From NCBI RefSeq assembly GCF_001593605.1, contig NZ_CP012836.1, forward strand, positions 1,302,001 through 1,366,000: a DNA stretch of 64,000 bases, in the 5' to 3' direction. Below are positions 7,979-16,171 of this stretch, one piece after another (positions within the stretch are counted from its first letter, which is position 1; every line of letters begins with the position of its first letter). The stretch is from Algoriphagus sanaruensis (GTDB lineage Bacteria > Bacteroidota > Bacteroidia > Cytophagales > Cyclobacteriaceae). The notes under the pieces were generated by a model, which saw only the letters and a program-made list of their open reading frames with translations, was not told the origin of the DNA and searched no databases. The position numbers were made by a program, and so were the translations under genes.

Positions 7979-10066
7979 TCATGGCATTTGCCCGGGATGG
8001 TAAATCTTTCTGGCAGTTTTCAGGACTTCGGATTTATCCAGGGACATGGGCTTTAGGTCCCGATTGACGAAGCGTTCCATTTGATCTGAAAAATGCGGTG
8101 AGTCGGGGTGATTGCTGGATCCATACACATTGATGGATTCTAAGATTGGAAGACCTTCTCCAAATCTAACCATCAAGATGTAGGATTCACCTTGAACCGC
8201 TTTTCGTTGTCCGTTTTCCAAAGTTGTGGATCGAATTGCTGCTAGTACATCATCCAATCCCCAGAGAGGAAGCGATTTTTCTCCACGGACGAGACGTTGA
8301 TATTCTCCCAGTGGGACTAGTCCCTTTCCAAAATAGGTTTCAAAGTGTTTTTTGGCTTCTTGGAGTCCTTGTACAGCTTCGTCTTCCGAAAGAACCGTTT
8401 CAAAACTTCGGCCTGATTTGGCGAACTCATCCCACCAATAATAATAAACAAATGCAAATAGGGCAGCCCCTTCACTGTTTATGGCAGCCTCCCGATTCCA
8501 AGATTGAAGAGCTAGGATTTGCTTGCTCAGCTCGGGGTATTTTTCAGGGTCTAAGGCAAAAAGTGAGCTCAGATCTGTTCGGAAAGCAAGGGATTTAGGT
8601 AGCGTTTGATCAAACTTGATTCGCTTGAATTCCTCCCAAGAAATCCTTCCCGTGTCCGGCATCAGTTCCCTAAATCTCAAAGATCGGTTATTGTCTCGGA
8701 GGTCAAATCCCATTTCCTTGGGGTAGTTGTCAGAAGAAAGATTCTCTTCAAATGCACTCGCCTTGAAGGGCGAATGGTTTGTATTATAGAGGTATCCGGA
8801 GCCCGGGTTTACCTGTTGGGGAAGTTCCGAAAAATCGTGAAACGTAGTCCAAAGTGTCTTTTGAGTATTTCCGGGTACTGTTCCGCTGTAGTCAAAACCT
8901 GGGGTACGCTTGGGTAAGAGTCCGTTGCTGACGTAGAAAATCGTATCGTATTTATCGGCATAGACGGTATTGAAGTTGGTTAGCTGCATGGAGGACATGG
9001 CCTTTTTCCATTCCGAAAAATTCTTCGCTTTGTTCATTCTCCACCATTGTTCGGGTGCTCCGATTCGTTCCAATGCGCCAAATCGGATCGCAAAAGCTCC
9101 TTGTTCGGTGACTAAAGTTGGGCCATAAATGGATTTCCAGACTTTCTTGGGAATAGGAAGCGTGATCCAATCCCAAAGTCGAACTTTCAGCCAGACATAA
9201 CGAGATTCCAATTCCAACCATTCACCGTCGACCCGATATTCGTTCGACTCTTCAGGATTTAGCTCCAATTGATACAGGTCCAGAAAGTCCGGAGTATTCA
9301 CCGTATGTGCCCATCCCAAATGCTCATTGACGCCATGGAAAATCATGGCGCCACCAGGGAATAATCCTCCGAGTGCGTTCCAGCCTTCCTCAGATTGTAA
9401 ATGTGCCTCGTACCATGCCACAGGGCCTTCCAAAGGTTGATGAGAATTGATGGCCAAAAAAGCCTCACCCGAATCAGTTCGTGAAGGATGAAGGGCGATG
9501 GCATTGGAACCTTTCGGTAAGGTGTCCTCTGGTATCAAGTCTACATTTCCTCCAACGATTGCCTGAACGGCTCGATCTGCGCCTGACATTTGTGCTAGAG
9601 AAAGAATATAAGCGGAAATGATTTCTTTGGGATTGATCGGGAAGGCGGGCTGATATAATACCTCATCAGGATGATATAAAGCATAGTCATTTAATCCAGC
9701 GGCATAGCCTTCCAAGATTTTTTTGAATTCAGGAGAAAAGCTGGAATCGTACTTTTCTTTGGCGATTTCACGGGTTTCTAGGAGGTGGACAAAGAAGTCT
9801 ATCCCAGCGCCTTGCTCTCCAAATACCCGGCCTGCCAATGCTTTTCCAGCTAAAACGGTCTTTTGGATTGTCTCAAAATCATCTTCAGCATGGGCCCAAG
9901 CTAAGCCATAAGCCACATCCGCATCTGTTTTTCCAAAGACATGGGGGACGCCATATTCATCGCGTACAATTTCAACTTGTTCTGTATTCCAGTCAGAAGG
10001 CTTCAGTACCCGTTGACAAGAGGCGAAAAGAATCAGTAGGGCGAAAATTGAAATGAGATTTTTCAT
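7979..10066 (-). CDS. Penicillin acylase (S45) family lipoprotein, copy 1
   Basis: This is an N-terminal-nucleophile amidohydrolase of the penicillin/acyl-homoserine-lactone acylase family, 695 residues. A signal peptide ends in the lipobox LFASC (Cys17), so the enzyme should be membrane-anchored outside the cytoplasm. The expected autoprocessing site GSN is at residues 186-188, making Ser187 the proposed nucleophile at the start of the beta chain. It is followed by conserved NSHQP and GWAHTVNTPDF segments. Substrates in this family include beta-lactams, N-acyl lactones and acylated peptides, and the sequence does not choose among them. A second, divergent homologue lies at 43456-45873. Confidence 0.88.
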   Translation of the reverse strand: MKNLISIFALLILFASCQRVLKPSDWNTEQVEIVRDEYGVPHVFGKTDADVAYGLAWAHAEDDFETIQKTVLAGKALAGRVFGEQGAGIDFFVHLLETREIAKEKYDSSFSPEFKKILEGYAAGLNDYALYHPDEVLYQPAFPINPKEIISAYILSLAQMSGADRAVQAIVGGNVDLIPEDTLPKGSNAIALHPSRTDSGEAFLAINSHQPLEGPVAWYEAHLQSEEGWNALGGLFPGGAMIFHGVNEHLGWAHTVNTPDFLDLYQLELNPEESNEYRVDGEWLELESRYVWLKVRLWDWITLPIPKKVWKSIYGPTLVTEQGAFAIRFGALERIGAPEQWWRMNKAKNFSEWKKAMSSMQLTNFNTVYADKYDTIFYVSNGLLPKRTPGFDYSGTVPGNTQKTLWTTFHDFSELPQQVNPGSGYLYNTNHSPFKASAFEENLSSDNYPKEMGFDLRDNNRSLRFRELMPDTGRISWEEFKRIKFDQTLPKSLAFRTDLSSLFALDPEKYPELSKQILALQSWNREAAINSEGAALFAFVYYYWWDEFAKSGRSFETVLSEDEAVQGLQEAKKHFETYFGKGLVPLGEYQRLVRGEKSLPLWGLDDVLAAIRSTTLENGQRKAVQGESYILMVRFGEGLPILESINVYGSSNHPDSPHFSDQMERFVNRDLKPMSLDKSEVLKTARKIYHPGQMP

Positions 10067-10191
10067 AGTCCAATAAGTTCGAAAAGAAAGGTAATGTTTC
10101 TAGCCTTTTTTCCATCTCAAAAAAAGTCAGATTTTTCTTGGAGCAAATGTTAAATAAATCTAACATTGTGTTAGAAATAATTCACATCACT

Positions 10192-10584
10192 ATGAAAAAT
10201 GTTTTAGCCTTAGTAATCATCTTGGCCTTGGTCGTGTTCACCACTTTTTTATGGTTGAGCAAGGATAGTTTGGGAGTGGAGGAAGTCACTTCCCTCGGGG
10301 TCATTCTGGCAGTCGTGGGATTTGCTGTTTTTATTTTGCTGCGACGGATCAATAGTTGGAAGCAGGGAGAACCGCAGGAAGACGAGTTGAGTAAAAAAGT
10401 CATGCTTCGCACCTCCTCATTATCCTATTACATTTCATTGTACTTCTGGGTGTTCTTGCTGTGGCTCAAAGACCGTGTTGAATTTGAGCAGGAGGAATTG
10501 ATCGGGACTGGGATCCTCGGGATGGCGGTTATTTTCGCCTTGAGCTGGGTCTTTTTCCATTTTAGAGGTGTGCCCAATGACTAA
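10192..10584 (+). CDS. Small membrane protein before an XRE regulator
   Basis: This is a 130-residue inner-membrane protein with about four hydrophobic helices: two near the N-terminus, then two after a charged Glu-rich loop. The ATG at 10192 is preferred over an in-frame TTG at 10138 because the first helix starts right after it. The topology resembles DUF2178-type proteins, which are often encoded beside small XRE regulators; I recognise the arrangement but not a function. Its stop overlaps the start of the XRE gene by eight bases, indicating translational coupling in a three-gene operon. Confidence 0.75.
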   Translation: MKNVLALVIILALVVFTTFLWLSKDSLGVEEVTSLGVILAVVGFAVFILLRRINSWKQGEPQEDELSKKVMLRTSSLSYYISLYFWVFLLWLKDRVEFEQEELIGTGILGMAVIFALSWVFFHFRGVPND

Positions 10585-10777
10585 TCGAATCAAGGCGTTT
10601 CGGCTTCGGCAAGAGTGGACCCAAGAGGATTTGGCCAAAAAAGTCAATGTCCGCAGGGAAACAATCGTCTTTTTGGAAAAGAACAAATACAATCCTTCCC
10701 TTCGATTGGCTTATGATTTGGCTCAGGCGTTTGGGGTTGCGATTGAGGAATTATTCAGTTTTGAAGATGAAAAATAG
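10577..10777 (+). CDS. Small XRE-family helix-turn-helix regulator
   Basis: This 66-residue protein is almost entirely one HTH_3 domain. [11 protein letters not shown] followed by [16 protein letters not shown] forms the classic two helices plus wing, and [13 protein letters not shown] completes the five-helix fold. The ATG at 10577 is chosen over a GTG at 10568. It lies between, and overlaps at both ends, genes for two small membrane proteins (8 bases upstream, 11 bases downstream). Such stand-alone HTH proteins usually repress their own operon, possibly with the membrane partner as sensor; that part is inference. Confidence 0.9.
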   Translation: MTNRIKAFRLRQEWTQEDLAKKVNVRRETIVFLEKNKYNPSLRLAYDLAQAFGVAIEELFSFEDEK

Positions 10778-10949
10778 AACCGACAACTACCTTCCAATTT
10801 TTATTTCGATCGGGATGTTTGTTGGGATTGGTGTGGGAATAGTAGGTGCATGGATGACAGGAGACTCGGAGTTGTGGATTCCTTTAGGTACTGGAGGAGG
10901 AATTGCCTTCGGGTCCTTGATGTTTCTATGGATTCCCATAAAAAAGTAA
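10767..10949 (+). CDS. 60-residue membrane protein downstream of XRE regulator
   Basis: The protein starts at the ATG at 10767, inside the last codons of the XRE gene, and encodes two hydrophobic Gly-rich helices (about residues 9-28 and 37-56) joined by a short polar turn with [10 protein letters not shown] know no function. The tight overlap with the regulator argues that it is a real third member of the operon. A longer in-frame extension running back through the XRE gene is a shadow. Confidence 0.75.
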   Translation: MKNRTDNYLPIFISIGMFVGIGVGIVGAWMTGDSELWIPLGTGGGIAFGSLMFLWIPIKK

Positions 10950-10971
10950 GAGACCGAAGGATTCAGTCTCT
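10949..10971 (-). terminator. Candidate terminator of the metallophosphoesterase gene
   Basis: The arms AGAGACCGA and TCAGTCTCT pair with one mismatch. On the minus strand the hairpin is followed within three bases by CTTTTTT. It lies about 43 bases past the stop of the minus-strand gene. Confidence 0.6.
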
Positions 10972-11013
10972 CTGGGGGGTGATTAACTACTTTTCTCCGG
11001 TAGTATTGTTGGA

Positions 11014-12684
11014 TTATCTAAACTGATAATCTACGCCATAGACTTGGGTGAGCAGGGTAGCTGGCGCATCAAGTGCCACAGCTGACTTAGGCGGTATTGG
11101 GGTGACTGGGGAGTTTTCCGCCAGGTAATTTTTCATCGCTTGATGTAAGGTATAAGCCGTGTTTTCGGTGTCTTGCACTCCTCGGAATCGGCAAAGCATG
11201 TCATCTGGATCTCCATCCCGCTCGCAGGCACAGATGGTATAAACACGATCCATTTCCAGTGGTTTTCCGTGGACTAAGGCCTTTTGAACTCGGTTTCCTT
11301 CTTTTCCAAAAGCAAGGAACTCAACTTCCATTCCTTTGAATTTGATGACCCAGCCGCCAAACCGCTTGGAAGCATCCTCTGCAAATACATTGTTTAATTC
11401 TTTTTCCAGCCAATTTTTAATCTGTTGGCCGTTGACCTTTCCCGTTCGAATCGTGCTATCTACTGGGAGCATATCAAATATGAATCCGTGAGTAATCGGA
11501 ATATTCCCCGTTTTGTCGGGAGTGGTCCGTGGAGGGCAAAACCGAAATCCGTTGGACAAGACAATGTCAACATCGGGTACCTGCCAACTGATCGCGTTGA
11601 GGATCATCGTGTCGATAGGGTTTTCGATCACGAAGTAACGATAAAGTGGAACCGTGCTATAGCCAGCGATTTGGTAGATGTCCTCTTGGAAAGGAAGCTC
11701 ATTTTTTTGGATAAGTTCGGTGACTTTCGGGTCTGGAGCATTTTTTACTGCATCCACTTCCAAGAGTTCATACCGATCCTCGATCACCTTTCCATTTTCG
11801 ATTTTCAATTCCAGTTTACCAACAAAAGAACCAAATGCCCCAGGTTCTACCACTTTGGCATATTTAGCTTGGATCGGTTTTCTCACACGCTCATGGGTGT
11901 CTCCACCCAAGATGTAATCGACGCCTTCACATTCTGGAATATTAGCTAGATGGATTTGTTGAGAAAGTCCCAAATGGGCAATCACAGCGACAAAAGCACA
12001 TTTTTCCTGATTTCGAAGTACATCTACATAATGGGCTAGATTTTCTTCTGGCTTAGTGTAAATGATTCCTCGGCTGTAATTGGGGGACTGTCTGATTGGG
12101 ACAAGGTGATCTGTATAACCCAAGAAGCCGATTTTCACTCCGTTTACCGTCCAGATATGGTAAGGTGGGAAGATAAGCTCGCCCTTTTTTCCTTCACCCA
12201 AATCATGGTACATGTTTGCACATACCTTCGGGGCTGTCAAGGATCCCAGGAGATGTTGCATGGCCTTTTTGTAGTAAATCACTTCCCAGTTTCCGGGTAA
12301 GTAAAGGTCATATCCAATCTCATTGAGCAATGGGACCATGGCTTCGCCTGTCGTTTTTACCGAAAGTTCAGATCCCTGAAACATGTCGCCGGTATCGATC
12401 AAAAATGAATGCTCAGACTTGGCTCTTTCTTTCTCAACAAAGGTTTTGAGTTCTGCATAGCCTCCAGTCTTTCGATAAACTGCCTTTCCATCCTCCCAAA
12501 AGAGTTCGTCATGGGGATGGATTTGACAGTGGACATCAGTGGTTTGGAGGATAGTAAGCGTAAAAGAATTTGGGTTTACATTCTTTGGCTTTGCGGTACT
12601 TTCAGACGGGGCTAGGCTTAAAAGTCCTGTGCCTGTACCGAGTGCACCCAGCTGGGCCATAAATTTTCTTCTTGAGGATTTCAT
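11014..12684 (-). CDS. SoxB/UshA-like metallophosphoesterase, Tat-exported
   Basis: This 556-residue exported protein has an N-terminal Tat signal (SRRKFM, residues 4-9), a calcineurin-like metallophosphoesterase domain (about 40-280) and a 5'-nucleotidase C-terminal domain (about 330-520). The visible metal-site motifs are TDVH (Asp50, His52), DTGD (Asp100), an AHLG histidine at 237 and GGDTHE at 261-265. Two positions depart from canonical 5'-nucleotidases: GNWE (131-134) replaces GNHE, and GGDTH replaces GGHTH. The VIAHLGL stretch and the overall spacing remind me of the SoxB branch (sulfur oxidation), but no sox genes are nearby. It may be a nucleotidase, a thiosulfohydrolase-like enzyme or another phosphatase. 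It is transcribed alone. Confidence 0.82.
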   Translation of the reverse strand: MKSSRRKFMAQLGALGTGTGLLSLAPSESTAKPKNVNPNSFTLTILQTTDVHCQIHPHDELFWEDGKAVYRKTGGYAELKTFVEKERAKSEHSFLIDTGDMFQGSELSVKTTGEAMVPLLNEIGYDLYLPGNWEVIYYKKAMQHLLGSLTAPKVCANMYHDLGEGKKGELIFPPYHIWTVNGVKIGFLGYTDHLVPIRQSPNYSRGIIYTKPEENLAHYVDVLRNQEKCAFVAVIAHLGLSQQIHLANIPECEGVDYILGGDTHERVRKPIQAKYAKVVEPGAFGSFVGKLELKIENGKVIEDRYELLEVDAVKNAPDPKVTELIQKNELPFQEDIYQIAGYSTVPLYRYFVIENPIDTMILNAISWQVPDVDIVLSNGFRFCPPRTTPDKTGNIPITHGFIFDMLPVDSTIRTGKVNGQQIKNWLEKELNNVFAEDASKRFGGWVIKFKGMEVEFLAFGKEGNRVQKALVHGKPLEMDRVYTICACERDGDPDDMLCRFRGVQDTENTAYTLHQAMKNYLAENSPVTPIPPKSAVALDAPATLLTQVYGVDYQFR

Positions 12685-12806
12685 TCGGTATTTTGGGTAA
12701 ATTTTTGGGTTGTTAATCGATTTTGGGAAAGGGTACTTTTTCCCAATGTGTTCAGAAAAATAGAAAACCTTTTTGGGGGGCTTTGGTGACAGGTGTCACA
12801 TTGAAC

Positions 12807-12834
12807 AAAAAAAGCCTGCTGATTATCAGCAGGC
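12807..12834 (-). terminator. Intrinsic terminator of the cytochrome c gene
   Basis: A perfect stem GCCTGCTG/CAGCAGGC with a five-base loop is followed on the minus strand by seven T residues. It lies 30 bases past the stop of the minus-strand cytochrome gene. Confidence 0.9.
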
Positions 12835-12863
12835 AATTCTAAAATCGTGGTTTCTAATTTTCC

Positions 12864-13850
12864 CTATTCTGAAGAGGAGGTAAACTTGACGATTTCGTTT
12901 TTCATAGGCTTAAGAGAAGTCAAATAGGCATAGATTGCTTTTAAATCTTCTTCCTTCATTCCTGCATACATAGTCCAAGGCATGATTGAATTGAATTCTC
13001 CAGGCATGACTTTCGGATTCACATACCCCGAATCCGAATAGAATTTGAATCTTTTGACGAAGTCTTCTTCCGACCAGCTTCCGATGCCGGTTTCTACATC
13101 AGGAGTAATATTTGAACTGGTAACCACAGATCCGTCAGGAAATGGGAATGACCTTCCTCCTCCAAATGCCAACTCAGGATTAATGACACCTTGAGGAGTG
13201 ATTTGAGTATGACATTCTGCGCATCCTGAGGCATTTACCATATAAGCACCATAGGCTACTTGGTCATCCCGTGAGGGTTTTTGGACTAATTCAGGATTCT
13301 TGGGCATCGTTCTCAGGATTAGATTCACTGGAAAATCAGCTTCTGAATCCGGAATGTCGTTTTCGATCGAAGGTAAGGATCGTACATAAGCGATGATATC
13401 ATAAATGTCCTCTCGGTCCATTTTTCCATAATACGAATAAGGCATTAAGGGAAACATGGGACTTCCTTCATTGGTGACCCCAGTGGTAATTAATCGGAAA
13501 AGCTCTCCGTCAGTGTAGTCTCCAATCCCGAATGGGGTGATGTTTTTGGCGTAGAAAACTCCAGGAAGGCCGATTTTGTGGTCGAATCGATCTCCACCAG
13601 CTCCAAGGGTTCCAGGAGTAGGAGGTCCGGAAAATTGGGAGAAATCACGTTTCGAATGGCAATCCATGCATACGGCCACATGGTTGGCCAAATAAGCTCC
13701 TCGCTCGATTCGATCTGGGGTGTAGTCGATGGAGATTTCTTCAGCTGGATCCACTTTTGGAAAACCTAATTGCAAAAATGCCAAGGTACAAGCTAGTAAA
13801 AGAATAATGGCCCCCATGACGTAGCCAAATACTTTAAATAATTTCTTCAT
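12864..13850 (-). CDS. Membrane-anchored dihaem cytochrome c
   Basis: This 328-residue protein has an N-terminal hydrophobic anchor (about residues 8-28, possibly with a lipobox LLLAC at 17-21) and two cytochrome c domains. The haem sites are CMDCH at 61-65 and CAECH at 210-214, with later Met-containing segments as candidate axial ligands. It resembles the cytochrome subunits of periplasmic alcohol, gluconate or glucoside dehydrogenases. The ATG at 13850 starts the hydrophobic segment; nine upstream in-frame codons look spurious. It is divergent from the M20 gene and lies 1.8 kb from the GMC dehydrogenase genes, so it is a plausible electron acceptor for them. Confidence 0.88.
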   Translation of the reverse strand: MKKLFKVFGYVMGAIILLLACTLAFLQLGFPKVDPAEEISIDYTPDRIERGAYLANHVAVCMDCHSKRDFSQFSGPPTPGTLGAGGDRFDHKIGLPGVFYAKNITPFGIGDYTDGELFRLITTGVTNEGSPMFPLMPYSYYGKMDREDIYDIIAYVRSLPSIENDIPDSEADFPVNLILRTMPKNPELVQKPSRDDQVAYGAYMVNASGCAECHTQITPQGVINPELAFGGGRSFPFPDGSVVTSSNITPDVETGIGSWSEEDFVKRFKFYSDSGYVNPKVMPGEFNSIMPWTMYAGMKEEDLKAIYAYLTSLKPMKNEIVKFTSSSE

Positions 13851-13990
13851 AGTGCTTTCAAATTGAATAATGGGCATATAAATGTATTGAATTTGAAGGC
13901 CTTAAAAAAATAAAATTGACTTAAAAGAAGTAAAAGTATAATTTAAACAAGTGATCTGATTTGCCGAGATCTTAATATTGGGGTATCAGG

Positions 13991-13998
13991 TATTTTTG
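13991..13998 (+). promoter_or_regulatory. Candidate -7 promoter element
   Basis: TATTTTTG is a perfect match to the Bacteroidota -7 consensus TAnnTTTG and lies 69 bases before the M20 gene start. A TTG that could serve as the -33 element is about 27 bases upstream, slightly farther than usual. This is suggestive only. Confidence 0.3.
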
Positions 13999-14066
13999 GC
14001 AAATCATCATTTTTTTTCTGGAAAGTTCTCAGGTAAGGTTAATTTGCGGGAAAACCACTTTACCCT

Positions 14067-15494
14067 ATGAGAAAACATTTACTATCCATCCTATTTCTAC
14101 TGACAGTAGGGCTCACCCAAGCTCAAGATCAGAAGGTGCTCAAAGCCTTAGATGCTAAGGCGGAGTTTTATGGTCAAATAGCCCATCAAATCTGGTCCAA
14201 GCCCGAACTTGGATATTTGGAAACAGAAAGCTCAGCTTTGCTCCAAAAGACACTTCAGGATGCAGGATTTAAGGTGGCGGCTGGGGTAGCGGATATTCCT
14301 ACTGCATTTGTTGCCGAATACGGTTCTGGCAAACCTGTCATAGGGATTATGGCAGAATTTGATGCCTTGCCAGGGGTTTCTCAGGATGCTGTACCTTTTC
14401 GTAAGGCAATCGTGGAAGGTGGAGCTGGTCATGCCTGTGGACACCATTTATTTGGTACCGCTTCAGTTGCCGCAGGGATTGCTGTAAAAGACTGGATGGC
14501 TGCCAATAAAATAAAAGGTACCATTCGGGTGTATGGCACCCCAGCAGAAGAAGGTGGAGGAGGTAAAGTTTATATCGCCCGTGCTGGATTGATCAATGAC
14601 GTGGATGCGATGTTGCATTGGCATGCGGGCTCACAAAACGCTGCTGGAGCCACTTCTTCCTTAGCCAATATTTCTACCAAATTCCGTTTTTATGGAGAGG
14701 CCTCTCATGCCGCTGCGGCACCTGAGCGTGGAAAATCCGCTCTTGATGCCGTAGAAGCGATGAATTTCATGGTCAACTTGATGCGTGAGCACGTGCCGAT
14801 GGAGACGAGAATGCATTATGTCATCACACGCGGTGGTGAGGCGCCAAACGTAGTCCCTGCTTTTGCGGAATCCTACCATTATGTAAGACATCCCAATGCT
14901 CAGGTCGTGAAAGATATCTTTGATCGTTTGGTCAAAGCCGCGGAGGGAGCTGCCTTGGGGACTCAGACTCGCATGGAGTATGAAGTGATCAACGGGGTGT
15001 ATAACCTCATGCCTAACGAGACTCTTGCCCGAATCATGCACAAAAACCTAACCTTGATTGGAGGGGTAAACTATACCGAAGAGGAGCGAAAATTTGCTGA
15101 AGAAATCATCAAGACCTTTCCAAAAGGAGTCTTGGCTTCACCAGATGATGCTTCCAAAATTGTTCCGTTCAAAGTTGAAGAAACCGGAGGTGGAGGATCT
15201 ACCGACGTAGGCGATATCAGTTGGTTGGTTCCTACTGCTGGTCTGAATACAGCAACCTGGGTACCGGGTACTTCTGCTCATACTTGGCAGGCAGTGGCTG
15301 CCGGTGGAACCAGCATTGGACAAAAAGGAATGATGGTAGCAGCAAAGACGCTTACACTGACGGCGATGGATATTTTCAATAATCCTGCTGTGACTACTGA
15401 AGCATTGGGCGAATTGAATAAGCGAAGAGGTCCTGATTTTACTTATGAGGCTTTGGTCGGAGATCGAAGTGCTCCTTTGGATTATAGAAAATAA
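14067..15494 (+). CDS. Exported M20 amidohydrolase, AbgB-like
   Basis: This is a 475-residue zinc-type amidohydrolase of peptidase family M20, closest in layout to AbgB, which hydrolyses p-aminobenzoyl-glutamate. A signal peptide ends near Thr-Gln-Ala-Gln (residues 17-20), so it acts outside the cytoplasm, unlike E. coli AbgB. Metal and catalytic motifs are HACGHH (122-127), PAEEGGGG (159-166, general base Glu) and HWHAG. The lid/dimerisation domain follows at about 210-330. It is transcribed alone and ends in a strong terminator. The substrate could be any N-acyl amino acid or dipeptide. Confidence 0.87.
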   Translation: MRKHLLSILFLLTVGLTQAQDQKVLKALDAKAEFYGQIAHQIWSKPELGYLETESSALLQKTLQDAGFKVAAGVADIPTAFVAEYGSGKPVIGIMAEFDALPGVSQDAVPFRKAIVEGGAGHACGHHLFGTASVAAGIAVKDWMAANKIKGTIRVYGTPAEEGGGGKVYIARAGLINDVDAMLHWHAGSQNAAGATSSLANISTKFRFYGEASHAAAAPERGKSALDAVEAMNFMVNLMREHVPMETRMHYVITRGGEAPNVVPAFAESYHYVRHPNAQVVKDIFDRLVKAAEGAALGTQTRMEYEVINGVYNLMPNETLARIMHKNLTLIGGVNYTEEERKFAEEIIKTFPKGVLASPDDASKIVPFKVEETGGGGSTDVGDISWLVPTAGLNTATWVPGTSAHTWQAVAAGGTSIGQKGMMVAAKTLTLTAMDIFNNPAVTTEALGELNKRRGPDFTYEALVGDRSAPLDYRK

Positions 15495-15519
15495 GATTTG
15501 TTGAAAGCCAAGAATTTGA

Positions 15520-15559
15520 AAGGCTGGAGTTCCGCTTATGGAATTCCAGCCTTTTTTCA
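15520..15559 (+). terminator. Intrinsic terminator of the M20 gene
   Basis: A 14-base stem (AAGGCTGGAGTTCC with GGAATTCCAGCCTT, one G-U pair) is followed by a T run. It lies 25 bases past the M20 stop codon. Confidence 0.92.
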
Positions 15560-15619
15560 TGTAGACTTTTTCAAAAAAATCTATCTTGTACCAAGTCATT
15601 TCTCCTTACTTAATCCCCC

Positions 15620-16159
15620 ATGGAAAGACGTAAATCACTCAAAATCATCGGTGGATCGGTGGCAGGAATTGCCGGTTTAGTCTTTGCAGACTGGAAGTGG
15701 CAAATTGTCGATCGATTGACCCATGCTGGCTTTTTCTCTTTTGAGGAAGAGCAACTCATATCAGCCATTGCTGCTACTTTCATTCCAGACGGTCTTCCGC
15801 CGATTTTGCCCTCCGAAGACGCTAAACCTATTGGCGCTTTGAGCACAGGAACCGATCAGTTTTTGATTAAGCTTTTTGAACATTGCTTTGAAAAAGAAGA
15901 TCAAGAACTCATCAAGTCACAGTTGAAGATTTTGGGTAAAAAGGGCTTTATGGATCTTTCTTCAGAAGAAAAAGAAAGCGCTCTGCTGGCATTGAGGGAC
16001 TCCGAATCGGAGGATGATAAGAAATTTTTCGACCTCATGCGCTCCAATACCATTATGGGCTTTACCACGGTTAAAGAAGTGATGGTGGAATATTTGGGCT
16101 ACCAAGTGGCGCCAGGCTATTACAAAGGATGTGTGGATGTACCTGCTGAAAAACTCTAA
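15620..16159 (+). CDS. Gluconate 2-dehydrogenase subunit 3 family (Tat hitch-hiker)
   Basis: This 179-residue small subunit belongs to the family that accompanies periplasmic GMC dehydrogenases. The N-terminus carries a twin-arginine motif (ERRKSLK, residues 2-8) and a hydrophobic stretch. The helical body begins with FSFEEEQLISAIAATFIPDG-like sequence, typical of this family. In known enzymes this subunit carries the Tat signal for the large flavoprotein, which has none of its own, and that is the case here. Only 12 bases separate it from the GMC gene, so the two form an operon. Confidence 0.88.
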   Translation: MERRKSLKIIGGSVAGIAGLVFADWKWQIVDRLTHAGFFSFEEEQLISAIAATFIPDGLPPILPSEDAKPIGALSTGTDQFLIKLFEHCFEKEDQELIKSQLKILGKKGFMDLSSEEKESALLALRDSESEDDKKFFDLMRSNTIMGFTTVKEVMVEYLGYQVAPGYYKGCVDVPAEKL

Positions 16160-16171
16160 TTCCCAATCGAC

